This document shows, piece after piece, positions 25,686-35,100 of a DNA stretch of 64,000 nucleotides. The notes beneath the pieces were generated by a model that was not told the DNA's origin, made no database searches, and was given only the letters and a program-made list of their open reading frames with translations. Position 1 is the stretch's first letter. The number at the start of each line of letters is the position of its first letter. Origin of the DNA: Denitromonas sp. (GTDB lineage: Bacteria; Pseudomonadota; Gammaproteobacteria; Burkholderiales; Rhodocyclaceae); assembly GCF_034676725.1 (NCBI RefSeq), contig NZ_JAUCBR010000004.1, positions 2,185,501-2,249,500 of the forward strand, given 5' to 3'. The position numbers were made by a program, and so were the translations under genes.

Positions 25686-27642
25686 GCACAACCATACCCC
25701 CCTGACGCAACGCGAGGGGGCGCTTGCCTTTGCCGCCGCAGGTACGCGCATCGATGCCGCCGGTACCGAACCGGCGATGCACGCGCCCGGAATGGCCCGT
25801 GGTGCTGCCGGCAATGCGGCGGCGGTGCGCTATGCACACGCGGGGGCACCGCCCGTGGGGTCGTGCCAGCAATGCCTGACACTGAGTTTCTTCTTTGACG
25901 GCACCGGCAACAACCTGGAAGCCGACGTTGGCACGATGCAACACAGCAATGTGGCTCGTCTGTTTTTGAGTCATCGGGATGATGCAGTCAACGGTGTGAA
26001 AGCCATCTACATCCCCGGCATCGGCACCTACTTCAAGGACATTGGTGACGTCGGGCATACGACGCGTGGCCTGGGTTTCGGCCACATGGGGCAGGAGCGG
26101 CTCGATTGGGCCTTCGCGCGTTTCGACGAGGCGATCCGCAAGGCCGAACTGCGCGCCAACAACCCGACCAACAAGATCCGTTCGATTCGCGTCAGCGTGT
26201 TTGGGTTTTCGCGCGGAGCCACTTTGGCGCGGGCGTTTGTTCGCGAGTTGGCGGCGCGCAGCGACGTGGCGTCGGGCCAGTGGCGGCTGAAGGTGAACAG
26301 CGCGCCGATCGAAGTGATCTTTCTCGGCTTGTTTGACACCGTGGCCTCGGTGGGTTTGCCGATGAGCGCCAACAATACGCCGGGGGCGACCTCGACCGGG
26401 GTGTACGACATCGAGACCACGCTGAAGGTGCGGGGCGATCTCGGGGCGAATGACATTCTGTCCATGGCCTTTGGCGATCCGGGGGCAGACCCCGCGCCGG
26501 GCGCCTACGACGGGCATGCCGCCTGGGCCGATGGCCTGCGGGTGCCGGGCCTGGTGAGCCGGTGTGTGCACATGGTGGCGGGGCATGAGTTTCGTAATTC
26601 TTTTCCCGTTGATAGCGTGCTCGATGGCACGCGTTATCCCGTGGGGTGCAGTGAGATGGTGTATCCCGGCGCCCACTCCGATGTGGGCGGCGGTTACCAG
26701 CCCGGCGAAGGAGGGCGCAGCCCGCATCCAGGAGATATGCTGAGTCTGATTCCGTTGCGGGCAATGCATTTTGAAGCTCGGAAGTACGGGGTACCCCTCG
26801 ATTCGATTGACGCTATGAACGATCCAAATTCGCCATTCACCATTCGACGCTCCTTTGCTCTCGATGAAGAATCCGCAGCCAGGTTCGCCGAACTCACCGC
26901 GCACTTCCAGCGGTACCTGAAGCATTCCGGCAGCGGTGGCCGCGATATCGGCCGTGAAGTGCTGGCGCATGCGGCGTTGTTCCTGCGCTGGCGCTTTTTC
27001 AGCATTCGCCGGCAGCAGCGGGGTAACGGCCCGGATCAGCAGACCGTCCCGGTGCGGGAGCGGGGCTTCGCGCGTGAGCGGGCTGCGCTGGAGCGTTCGG
27101 TGCGGGAGCGCAACCATGCTTACCAGCGTGCCCGGTTGTCGGCGATGCGGGCCAACGAGCGCTACAACCTGGCGGAGCAGACGCGGATGCGCACGGGCGC
27201 GGCGATACCGCACGATGTGTCGGAGGTGCGGGACATTGCCCGTGCCGCCGAGGCACAGGCGCAGGATGCCTACTTGCGCGAGAAGGCACGGCTCGATACT
27301 TATGCCAACGACAGCGGCTTGCTGAGCAATATGGCGGCCTACGATGCGCGCCTGCTGCGTGATGCGGAGCGCATTGTCGCGCATCACCGGCTTCACCCCA
27401 CACTGAGCTTGCGGCCGCATTACAAGAACCTGGTCGAGGCCTACGAGGCGCAGTTTGTGCGTGGCGAGACGCTCGATGCGGATGTGGTGGCATTTTTTGA
27501 CCGCTATGTGCACGACTCGCTGGCGGGCTTTGCCACCGATGCGACGTTGCCGTCAGACCCGCGCGTGATTTATGCCGGGGGCGACAACAAGCTTAAATAT
27601 GCCGCCATTGGCGACTTCAACCCCAATCGCCGTGCGGCCTGA
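25672..27642 (+). CDS. DUF2235 α/β-hydrolase, Tle1-like T6SS phospholipase effector
   Basis: 656 aa, no signal peptide. DUF2235 hallmark FFFDGTGNN at about 74-82; nucleophile motif GFSRG with Ser180; candidate triad partners Asp222 (LFDTVAS) and His335 (YPGAHSDVGGGY). These place it with T6SS lipases that degrade membrane phospholipids of rival cells. Residues about 1-65 form a leader of low complexity that may bind the adaptor. Residues about 450-570 are charged and helical (RERNHAYQRARLSAMRANER), probably a coiled coil. The gene lies after vgrG, the DUF4123 adaptor and two candidate immunity lipoproteins, which is strong contextual support. Exact lipid specificity unknown. Confidence 0.88.
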   Translation: MATTKHNHTPLTQREGALAFAAAGTRIDAAGTEPAMHAPGMARGAAGNAAAVRYAHAGAPPVGSCQQCLTLSFFFDGTGNNLEADVGTMQHSNVARLFLSHRDDAVNGVKAIYIPGIGTYFKDIGDVGHTTRGLGFGHMGQERLDWAFARFDEAIRKAELRANNPTNKIRSIRVSVFGFSRGATLARAFVRELAARSDVASGQWRLKVNSAPIEVIFLGLFDTVASVGLPMSANNTPGATSTGVYDIETTLKVRGDLGANDILSMAFGDPGADPAPGAYDGHAAWADGLRVPGLVSRCVHMVAGHEFRNSFPVDSVLDGTRYPVGCSEMVYPGAHSDVGGGYQPGEGGRSPHPGDMLSLIPLRAMHFEARKYGVPLDSIDAMNDPNSPFTIRRSFALDEESAARFAELTAHFQRYLKHSGSGGRDIGREVLAHAALFLRWRFFSIRRQQRGNGPDQQTVPVRERGFARERAALERSVRERNHAYQRARLSAMRANERYNLAEQTRMRTGAAIPHDVSEVRDIARAAEAQAQDAYLREKARLDTYANDSGLLSNMAAYDARLLRDAERIVAHHRLHPTLSLRPHYKNLVEAYEAQFVRGETLDADVVAFFDRYVHDSLAGFATDATLPSDPRVIYAGGDNKLKYAAIGDFNPNRRAA

Positions 27643-27657
27643 GACAGGTGTGCTTTC

Positions 27658-28368
27658 ATGAAGACGATCACCTTGCGCGCGCTTTGCGCGTTGTTGGCCC
27701 TGGGCGGTGGCACGGCTGGCGCGGCGCCGACCGTGGCTGAACTGGAAGGCCTTTACACCTTGCAGCGCGTTCGAGAAACAGCGGCCGAGTTGCGCTTGTC
27801 GGCCGACGGGCGCTTCACCTATGGCATTGCCTATGGCGCTCAACAGCAGTCGGCGGAGGGGGTTTGGCGGGTCGAAGATGGTCGCATCGTGCTGGTATCC
27901 GATGTACGACCCGAGCCGCGTTTTGAATGGGGGGGGGCGGTCAATGACCGTTTCGAAGGCGACCCCGAGCGGCCGGTCGATTTGGTGGTGCGGGTGGAGA
28001 GCCCCGAGCTCGGAATGACTTGGCGCAACATCGAGATTACGGCGCAGTACGCTCAAGGGGCGCCACGAACCGGCCTGACTGGCTCGGGTGGTTTACTGGC
28101 TTTCGAGACGCGCGAGCAAGGCGAATGGGCTGGCGCGCGGCCCGAGCGCATCGGCGTCAGTTATCCGAAAATGCAGGTGTCGCAACAGTGGTTCGATGTA
28201 CCCAAGGGGACGAAGACCGCGCATATTCTGTTTTTGCCGGGCAGGTTGATTCCGTCGGCGTTTGTCGAAGTGCGTTTCCGAATCGACACGGCCGCGTCGG
28301 CGCCGATCTCGCTCGTGAGTGTTCGCGAGAATGGGCAAGATGGCTGGCGCTTCGAGCGTTCGGACTAA
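27658..28368 (+). CDS. Exported protein of unknown function, last gene of the T6SS island
   Basis: 236 aa. Signal peptide (ALCALLALGGGTAGA, cleavage near residue 23). The mature protein begins with an ELEGLYTL...ADGRFTYGIAYGA stretch resembling small lipocalin/copper-response type β-barrels, then about 130 further residues rich in β-strand. It starts 15 bases after the effector stop, so it is probably co-transcribed. Possible second immunity factor or periplasmic modulator; no family recognised. Confidence 0.6.
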   Translation: MKTITLRALCALLALGGGTAGAAPTVAELEGLYTLQRVRETAAELRLSADGRFTYGIAYGAQQQSAEGVWRVEDGRIVLVSDVRPEPRFEWGGAVNDRFEGDPERPVDLVVRVESPELGMTWRNIEITAQYAQGAPRTGLTGSGGLLAFETREQGEWAGARPERIGVSYPKMQVSQQWFDVPKGTKTAHILFLPGRLIPSAFVEVRFRIDTAASAPISLVSVRENGQDGWRFERSD

Positions 28369-28397
28369 GGCGATGCAGGGAAGCGTTTTGGAATGAA

Positions 28398-28427
28398 AAA
28401 CGGGCAAGCCTGAAGGCTTGCCCGTTT
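28398..28427. terminator. Bidirectional terminator at the island's right end
   Basis: Thirteen-base perfect stem (AAACGGGCAAGCC and its complement) with loop TGAA. Flanking A/T runs give UUUUU on the minus strand (after the Bax inhibitor-1 gene) and a shorter U-run on the plus strand (after the island's last gene). It serves convergent genes. Confidence 0.85.
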
Positions 28428-28447
28428 CCGTTCACACGGTGCAGGGA

Positions 28448-28555
28448 TCAGTCGTCGTTCATGAAGCCCAGCAGGTGCAGCAGGCTGGTGAAGAGGTTGA
28501 AGATCGACACGAAGAGCGTCACCGTGGCCATGATGTAGTTGGTTTCGCCACCGTG
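28448..28555 (-). repeat. Direct repeat, right copy (3' end of Bax inhibitor-1 gene)
   Basis: 108 bases matching 20270-20377 at 105 positions in the same orientation; the three differences leave the protein unchanged. Sequence beyond the stop codons, including the terminators, is unrelated between the two ends. Confidence 0.9.
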
Positions 28556-29125
28556 GATGATGTTGGAGGTCTCATACAGGATGAGGCCCGACATCAGCAG
28601 CACAAAGGCGGCCGACACGGTCAGCGACAGGGCCGGGATGCTGAAGAAGATCGCGCCCAGGCCGGCCAGGAAGGCGACGATGATGCCAACCATCAGGAAG
28701 CCGCCCATGAAGGAGAAGTCCTTGCGGGTGGTCAGCGCGTAGCCCGACAGGCCGAGGAAGATGGCGCCGGTGGCGGCCATCGCGGTCATGACGGTCTGCG
28801 TGCCGTTGGGCAGGTTGATGTAGTGGCTGATGATCGGACCCAGGGTGTAGCCCATGAAGCCGGTCAGCGCGAACACCGCCAGGATGCCGCCAGCGCTGTT
28901 GCGCAGCTTGGAGGTCAGGAACAGCAGGCCGAAGTAGCCAACCAGGGTGATGATCAGGCCCGGATGCGGCAGGGCCAGCGCCATCGACACGCCCGCGGTC
29001 AGCGCCGAGAACAGCAGCGTGGCCGACAGCAGCATGTAGGTGTTGCGGATCACCTTGTTGGTCGCCAGGACCGAGCTCTGCTGGCCGCGACCGACGTCGG
29101 TGGGGAAGGGGGAAGTGCGGTTCAT
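28448..29125 (-). CDS. Bax inhibitor-1/YccA family membrane protein
   Basis: 225 aa with seven predicted membrane segments and the family's characteristic C-terminal part (GLILYETSNIIHGGETNYI, then LFVSIFNLFTSLLHLLG). BI-1 family proteins are pH-sensitive Ca2+ leak channels or, as YccA, modulators of the FtsH protease; the role here is unknown. Its last 108 bases are repeated at 20270-20377, marking it as the insertion point of the T6SS island. Upstream it is divergent from the nhaR-like gene. Confidence 0.92.
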   Translation of the reverse strand: MNRTSPFPTDVGRGQQSSVLATNKVIRNTYMLLSATLLFSALTAGVSMALALPHPGLIITLVGYFGLLFLTSKLRNSAGGILAVFALTGFMGYTLGPIISHYINLPNGTQTVMTAMAATGAIFLGLSGYALTTRKDFSFMGGFLMVGIIVAFLAGLGAIFFSIPALSLTVSAAFVLLMSGLILYETSNIIHGGETNYIMATVTLFVSIFNLFTSLLHLLGFMNDD

Positions 29126-29236
29126 GGTGCGCTCCGTTAAGTTACTGGTGTTTGTTGCCGGCCGGCGGATCGCCCGAGGCGATGCCGCGTTTTAAAGCCG
29201 TTTCTACGCGTTGCAGTGTAGTCGTAGTGTTTGGTA

Positions 29237-29269
29237 CGAACAAATCGAATAAAGTTCATGTGTTGTTCG
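29237..29269. promoter_or_regulatory. Inverted repeat upstream of the NhaR-like gene
   Basis: CGAACAA (29237-29243) and TTGTTCG (29263-29269), 19 bases apart, lie in the divergent region between the Bax inhibitor-1 gene and the LysR-type gene. LysR regulators often bind such dyads for autoregulation; this is only suggestive. Confidence 0.3.
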
Positions 29270-29291
29270 AAAAAACGGAGGTCTTTCGGGC

Positions 29292-30224
29292 GTGACGACC
29301 CTCAACTACAAGCACCTGCGCTACTTCTGGATGGTTGCCAAGGCGGGCAGCATCGCCCGCGCCAGCGAGCAGCTGCACCTGACGCCGCAGTCGGTGAGTG
29401 GCCAGATCACGGCCTTCGAGGCGCGGCTCGGGGTTGCGCTGTTCCAGCGCACCGGGCGGCGGCTGGTGGTGACCGAGGCCGGCCAGCGCATCCTGCGTTA
29501 CGCGGAGGAGATCTTTGCCCTCGGCGACGAGCTGCTCGATGTGCTGCACGATGCCGACGCTGCGCAGGCGCCGCCGTTCCGTGTCGGCATTGCCGATTCG
29601 GTGCCCAAGCAGATGGCCTACCGGCTGGTGGCGCCGACCCTGGCGCTCGACGAACCGGTGCGTCTGGTGTGCCGCGAGGGGCGGCTCACCCCGCTGCTGG
29701 CGGAGCTGTCGGTGCACCACCTCGACATGGTGATCGCCGACCGCCCCATGCCGGCGCGCTACAACGTGCGCGCCTACAGCCACCTGCTGGGCGAGAGCGG
29801 GCTGACGGTGATGGCCGCCCCGTCGCTGATCGCGCGCTTTGCCGGTGAGTTCCCCAGCTGCCTGGACGAGGCGCCCTTCCTGCTGCCCGGCGAGGACGTG
29901 GCCGTGCGGGTGCCGCTGATGCAGTGGTTCGAGGCCGAGCGGCTGCGTCCGCAGGTCATCGGCGAGTTCGACGACAGTGCGCTGCTCAAGGCCTTCGGCG
30001 GTGCGGGGGCGGGCTTCTTCTGCGCACCCAGCGCGGTGGTGCCGGATGTGCAGGCCCAGTATGGCGTGGTCGCGGTGGGCGAGATCCCGGGCCTCGCCGA
30101 GCAGATCTACGGGATCACCACCGAGCGCAAGCTCACCCATCCGGCGATCGTCGCCATCAGCGGGGCGAGCGCGCCGGCTGCGGTGGGCGCGAAAGGCGCG
30201 CGCAAGCGAGGCCGGCGCAGCTGA
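29292..30224 (+). CDS. nhaR: LysR-family transcriptional regulator, NhaR-like
   Basis: 310 aa. N-terminal winged helix-turn-helix (LNYKHLRYFWMVAKAGSIARASEQL, LTPQSVSGQITAFEARLG) closely follows NhaR, including the unusual NYxHLxYFW opening and LTPQ recognition helix; effector-binding domain about 90-295. In enteric bacteria NhaR activates a Na+/H+ antiporter in response to sodium. No nhaA is adjacent, but cation antiporters occur at 37621 and 47128. GTG start at 29292 with GGAGG upstream. Low-complexity Lys/Arg-rich tail. Confidence 0.8.
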   Translation: MTTLNYKHLRYFWMVAKAGSIARASEQLHLTPQSVSGQITAFEARLGVALFQRTGRRLVVTEAGQRILRYAEEIFALGDELLDVLHDADAAQAPPFRVGIADSVPKQMAYRLVAPTLALDEPVRLVCREGRLTPLLAELSVHHLDMVIADRPMPARYNVRAYSHLLGESGLTVMAAPSLIARFAGEFPSCLDEAPFLLPGEDVAVRVPLMQWFEAERLRPQVIGEFDDSALLKAFGGAGAGFFCAPSAVVPDVQAQYGVVAVGEIPGLAEQIYGITTERKLTHPAIVAISGASAPAAVGAKGARKRGRRS

Positions 30225-30300
30225 GCGGTGGCGTCCCGGTTTCGCGCGCCTGGCGCAGCGGCTATGCTCTCTTCGACGCCTCTGCCGCCGGACTGCTGCC

Positions 30301-31074
30301 ATGCCGAAATTTGCCGCCAACCTGACCTTGCTGTTCAACGAGCATGCCTTTGTCGACCGCTTTGCCGCCGCCGCGGCCGCCGGCTTCAAGGGCGTCGAGT
30401 ACCTGTTTCCCTATGCCTGGCCGGCGGCGCAGCTGGCCGACGCCTTGCACACTCATGGGCTGGTGCAGGTGCTGCACAACCTGCCGCCGGGCGACTGGGA
30501 CGCCGGCGAGCGCGGCATTGCCTGCCATCCGGACCGGGTCGGCGAGTTTCAGGACGGGGTGGAGCGCGGCATCGCGTACGCGCGGGCGCTGGGCTGTCCG
30601 CAGCTCAACTGCCTGGCGGGCATCCGGCCCGAGGGCGTGGACCCCGAGCGCGCGCAGGCGACCATGGTGGACAACCTGCGCTTTGCGGCGGCAGCGCTCA
30701 AGGCCGAAGGGCTGACGCTGCTGATCGAGCCGATCAACACCTTCGACATCCCCGGTTTCTTCCTCAACCGCACGGCGCAGGCGGCCGAGCTCATCGCTGC
30801 GGTGGGGGCCGACAACCTGTTCATCCAGTATGACATCTACCATGCGCAGCGCATGGAGGGCGAGCTGGCCAACACCATGGCGCGCTACCTGCCGCAGATC
30901 GCCCACATGCAGCTGGCCGACACGCCGGGCCGCCACGAGCCGGGCACCGGCGAGATCAATTTCCCCTTTCTGTTCCGCCACCTCGACGCGCTCGGCTACG
31001 ACGGCTGGATCGGCTGCGAATACCGGCCGCTGGCGGATACGGCGGGCGGATTGGGCTGGCTGCCGGCGGCGTGA
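30301..31074 (+). CDS. hyi: Hydroxypyruvate isomerase
   Basis: 257 aa, TIM-barrel of the AP-endonuclease-2/xylose isomerase-like superfamily with Hyi features: N-terminal KFAANLTLLFNE, metal/active Glu in LLIEPINTFD (about 143) and GCEYRPLA (about 240), plus QYDIYHAQRMEG. Interconverts hydroxypyruvate and tartronate semialdehyde in glyoxylate/glycolate use. The usual partners gcl and glxR are not adjacent, though two GlxR-like reductases lie at 54064-55802. Transcribed after the nhaR-like gene with 76 bases between. Confidence 0.87.
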   Translation: MPKFAANLTLLFNEHAFVDRFAAAAAAGFKGVEYLFPYAWPAAQLADALHTHGLVQVLHNLPPGDWDAGERGIACHPDRVGEFQDGVERGIAYARALGCPQLNCLAGIRPEGVDPERAQATMVDNLRFAAAALKAEGLTLLIEPINTFDIPGFFLNRTAQAAELIAAVGADNLFIQYDIYHAQRMEGELANTMARYLPQIAHMQLADTPGRHEPGTGEINFPFLFRHLDALGYDGWIGCEYRPLADTAGGLGWLPAA

Positions 31075-31161
31075 TTGTCCCTGCAGTTGTCATGCGGCCG
31101 CGCTAAACTCTGCGCTTTACGTGCTCAGGAAGCGCCGGCGTGCCTGGCCGGCCGTGTGCCC

Positions 31162-32157
31162 ATGATGTCCTTCCGTTTCCTCGCCGTGTGCGCCCTGTTG
31201 CCGTGGGCCGCGCAGGCCGCCGAGCTGACCACCCGCCCGCTGTCCGAACTGGCGGTGTATCCCGTCTATCGGGTCAACGCCACCGCCAACCCGGTCGATG
31301 AGGCGCAGCTGGGCCTGGCCGTGGCGGGCCGGATCGAGGCGCTGCCGGTGCGTGTCGGCGAGACGGTCAGGCGCGGCAGCCCCCTGGTGACGCTCGATGC
31401 GCGCGAGTATCGCATCGAGCGCGATCGCGCCAAGGCGCAGCTTGACCTGGTGGCCAGCCAGCTGCGGCTGGCCGAAACGCAGCTGGCGCAGAATCGCGCG
31501 CTGGCCCAGCGTGATTTCCTCAGCGCCGATGCGCTGCGGGTGAAGGAAACCGAGCTGGCAGTGCGCAAGAACGAACTGGCGGCCACCCGGCAGGGGCTGG
31601 CCGCCGCCGAGCTGGCGCTGTCACGCACGACGCTGGTGGCGCCCTTCGACGGCGTGGTGCGGTCGCGCCTGGCCAGCGTGGGCGACTATGTGTCGCCGGG
31701 GGCGCCGGTGGTGGTGCTGGCAGCGAGCGCGACGCCCGAGGTGCGCGCCAGCGTGCCGGTGTCGCAGATCGCCAGTGTGCGTGCAGCCAAGGCCTGGGTG
31801 CTCGATGCGGCCGGGCTGGAAGTGCCGCTGGCGCTCAAGCGGGTGTCGCCGCTGGTCGACCGGGCGGCGCAGGCGCAGGACGTGGTGTTTGCGCCGACGC
31901 AGGCCATGCCCATCGGCCTGGCCGGCGAGGTGCGCTGGGCGGGCGGGCAGCCGATGCTGCCGCCGGCCTATGTGCAAAAGCGGGACGGGGTGTTCGGCGT
32001 GTATGTGATGGACGGCGGGACGCCGCGTTTCCGGCCCCTGCCCGGGGCGCAACAGGGGCGCCCGGTGCCGGTGCCGGGCGACTGGTCGATGGATCTGGCG
32101 GTGGTCGATGAGGGGCGCTTCCAGATCGGGCTGAAACCGGTCGAGGCGGCGCAGTGA
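31162..32157 (+). CDS. RND efflux periplasmic adaptor (membrane fusion protein)
   Basis: 331 aa. Signal peptide (FLAVCALLPWAAQA), barrel-sandwich/lipoyl halves (RIEALPVRVGETVRRGSPLVTL and LVAPFDGVVRSRLASVGDYVSPG), a coiled-coil hairpin about 80-150, then β-barrel. Links an inner-membrane RND pump to an outer-membrane channel; no outer-membrane factor gene is adjacent. ATG 31162 or 31165 both fit; no clear ribosome site. The stop overlaps the pump gene (TGATG). Confidence 0.88.
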   Translation: MMSFRFLAVCALLPWAAQAAELTTRPLSELAVYPVYRVNATANPVDEAQLGLAVAGRIEALPVRVGETVRRGSPLVTLDAREYRIERDRAKAQLDLVASQLRLAETQLAQNRALAQRDFLSADALRVKETELAVRKNELAATRQGLAAAELALSRTTLVAPFDGVVRSRLASVGDYVSPGAPVVVLAASATPEVRASVPVSQIASVRAAKAWVLDAAGLEVPLALKRVSPLVDRAAQAQDVVFAPTQAMPIGLAGEVRWAGGQPMLPPAYVQKRDGVFGVYVMDGGTPRFRPLPGAQQGRPVPVPGDWSMDLAVVDEGRFQIGLKPVEAAQ

Positions 32158-35100
32158 TGGGCTTCTACCGGCGCCTGATCGACAACCACCCGCTGGCCAA
32201 CATCGCCTTTGCGCTGGTGCTCATCGGTGGTGCGCTGACCTATGTGCTGATGCCCCGGGCGCAGGACCCGGAGATCAACTTCAACTGGGTGAACATCATC
32301 ACCACGCTGCCCGGCGCCTCGGCCGAGGACGTGGAGCAGGAACTCACCTCGCCGCTCGAGGATGCCATCGCGCAGGTCAAGGACATCAAGTATGTGTCCT
32401 CGTCGAGCCGCGAGAACCTGTCGTCGATTCTGGTGCGCTTCAACGAGTTGTCCGAGCGCGAGTTCGACAAGCGCATCGCCGACCTGCGCCGCGAGATCCA
32501 GAACAAGGCCTCCGACGAGCTGCCCGAGGAGGCGACCGATCCGCAGGTGGTGGAAATCACCACCTCCAATGGTTTCCCGACGGCGATTCTGGCGGTGTAT
32601 GGCCCGGCGCTGGACGAGCGTCTGCGCCGCGCCGCTTTCGATCTCAAGAAGGATCTCGAACGTCTGCCCGGCGTGGACAAGGTGATCGCCGCCGGCCTGG
32701 ACGACCCGGAACTGCATGTCGACTTCGACCCGGCCGCCTTGGCGGCGCGCGGGGTGTCGCCGGTGCAGGTGGCGGACTCGGTGCTCGGCTGGTTCCGCAA
32801 CACCCTCGGCGGCCGGGTGCGGGTGCAGGATCGCGAGTGGCTGGTGCGCCTCGAGGGCAAGACCGACGACCCCGACGCGCTGGCCGCTGCCGCGCTGATC
32901 ACCCCGCAGGGGCGCATCGCGCTGGATGAGGTGGCCGAGGTTGCCCGTGGCCATGAGCGCACCACCCAGCGGGTGAGCGTGGGCGGCCAGCCGGCGGTGA
33001 TGCTGTCGGTGACCAAGCAGAGCCGGGTCAATACCTTGTCGCTGGTTGACGAACTGCGCGCCTTTGCCGAGGCGCGCAATCCGCTGCTGCAGCACCAGGG
33101 CGTACAGCTGGTGATGCTCGACGACCAGACCGACATGACCCGCAACGCCATCGGCATCATGGAGTCCAATGCGCTGCTCGGCCTGATTGCGGTGCTGGTG
33201 ATGTGCTGGCTGTTTCTGGGACCGCGCATGGCGCTGCTGGTCGGCCTTGGTGTGCCTTTCTCGCTGGCCGGCACCTTCCTGGTGGTCAATGCCATCGGCT
33301 CGACCCTGAACCTCACGGTGCTGCTCGGCGTGGTGATCGCGCTGGGCATGCTGGTGGACGACGCGGTGGTGGTGGTCGAAGCCATCTACTACCGCATGCA
33401 GCGCGGCGAGCCGGCGCGCGAGGCGGTGATCAACGGCGTGCTCGAAGTGGCTGCGCCGGTGACCAGCGCGGTGCTCACCACCATGGCCGCCTTCCTGCCG
33501 CTGATGTTGCTGCCCGGCATCCTCGGCAAGTTCATGTTCGTGGTGCCCTTTGTGGTCACCGTGGCGCTCGGCGTCAGTCTGTTCGAGGCCTTCTGGATTC
33601 TGCCCACCCATGTGCTGAGCATCCGCCCGAAGGCCGGCGCAGCGGCCAGTGCCGGGCAGGCGCGGCGGGTGCGCTTCACGCACTGGGTGCGGGTCAAGTA
33701 TGCGCGCGCGCTGATCCGCGTCATGCGCTGGCCCAAACTGGCGATGGCGCTGGTGTTGCTGATCGTGGTCGGCGCGGGGGCGATGGTTGGAGCCGGCGTG
33801 GTCAAGCAGCAGTTCTTTGCCTTCGACTCGATGCGCCTGTTCTATGTGAACGTCGACATGCCGGCGGGGATGTCGCTCGAACGCACCTTGCAGCGCGCCG
33901 ACGAGGTGGCCGAGACCGTTCGTGCGCAGCTCGATCCGGCCGAGATGCGCACCGTCACCGCCTACGCCGGCATCAAGTTCACCGAGACCGAGCCGCTCTA
34001 CGGCGACCAGTACGGCCAGGTGCTGGTGTCGCTGGCGCCGCGCCAGACCGATGGCGCATTCACCGGCGAGATCATCGAGCGGCTGCGCGAACCGGTGATG
34101 GCGCTCACCGGCGAGGCGAAGCTGTCCTTCCTCGAGATGAAGGGCGGCCCGCCCTCGGGCAAGCCGATCAGCGTCAAGGTGAAGGCCGACGACTACGACA
34201 TCCTGCGCGCTGCCGCCGATGCGCTCAAGGCCGAGGTGGCGAAGATCGACGGGGTGAAGGACCTGACCGACGACGACGTGCCGGGGCGCACCGAAATGCG
34301 CCTCACCCTCGACCGCGAAAAACTCGCCCGTGCCGGGGTGCAGCCAGCCACCGTGGCGCGCCTGCTGCGCCTGTATGGCGAGGGCGAAACCCTGGCCAGC
34401 GTGCGTGTCGATGGCGAAAAGGTCGACCTGATCGTGCGCGCCCGGCCCGAGACGCTGAGCGATATCGACGCGCTGCTCCAACGCACCGTGCCGCTGGGCG
34501 ACGGCCGCCAGGTGCAGCTGGGCGAGCTGGTCGACGCGCAGATGCGTATCTCCAAGGGCTACATCCGCCACTACCAGCTGCGCCGGGCGATCACCGTCGA
34601 GGCCGATCTGGCGCCCGACACCACCGACACGGTGACCGCCAACAACCGGCTCAAGGCCGCCTGGGCCGAGTTGCAGCCGCGCTTCCCGACCGTGGCGCTG
34701 GATTTCTCCGGCGAGCTCGACGACATCCAGGAGAGCCTGGACTCGATGGTCAAGCTGTTTGCCTTCGGCGTCGGGCTGATCTACCTGATCCTCGCCACCC
34801 AGTTCAAGAGCTACTGGCAACCGATCCTGATCCTCGTCACCGTGCCGCTGGCCTTCACCGGCGTGGTGCTCGGCCTGTTCGTGTCCGGCAACCCGATGTC
34901 GTTGTACACCCTGTACGGCGTCATCGCCCTGACCGGCATCGCCGTCAACAGCGCCATCGTGCTCATCGATGCCGCCAACGACCGCCTCGGCAAAGGCATG
35001 AGCGTGCTGCATGCCGCGGTGTATGCCGCGCGGCGGCGCGTGGTGCCGATCCTCATCACCACCACCACCACCATCGGCGGCCTGTTCTCGCTGGCCGTCG

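Noticed and set aside
20508..28368. Prophage or conjugative element in the vgrG region
   Set aside because: No integrase, phage structural or transfer genes; vgrG resembles T6SS spikes with DUF2345, and neighbours are T6SS-type cargo.
31968..35012. 1000-residue minus-strand frame opposite the RND pump
   Set aside because: Same artefact; the composition (His, Gln, Arg, Gly rich) and lack of family features mark it as a shadow of the pump gene.
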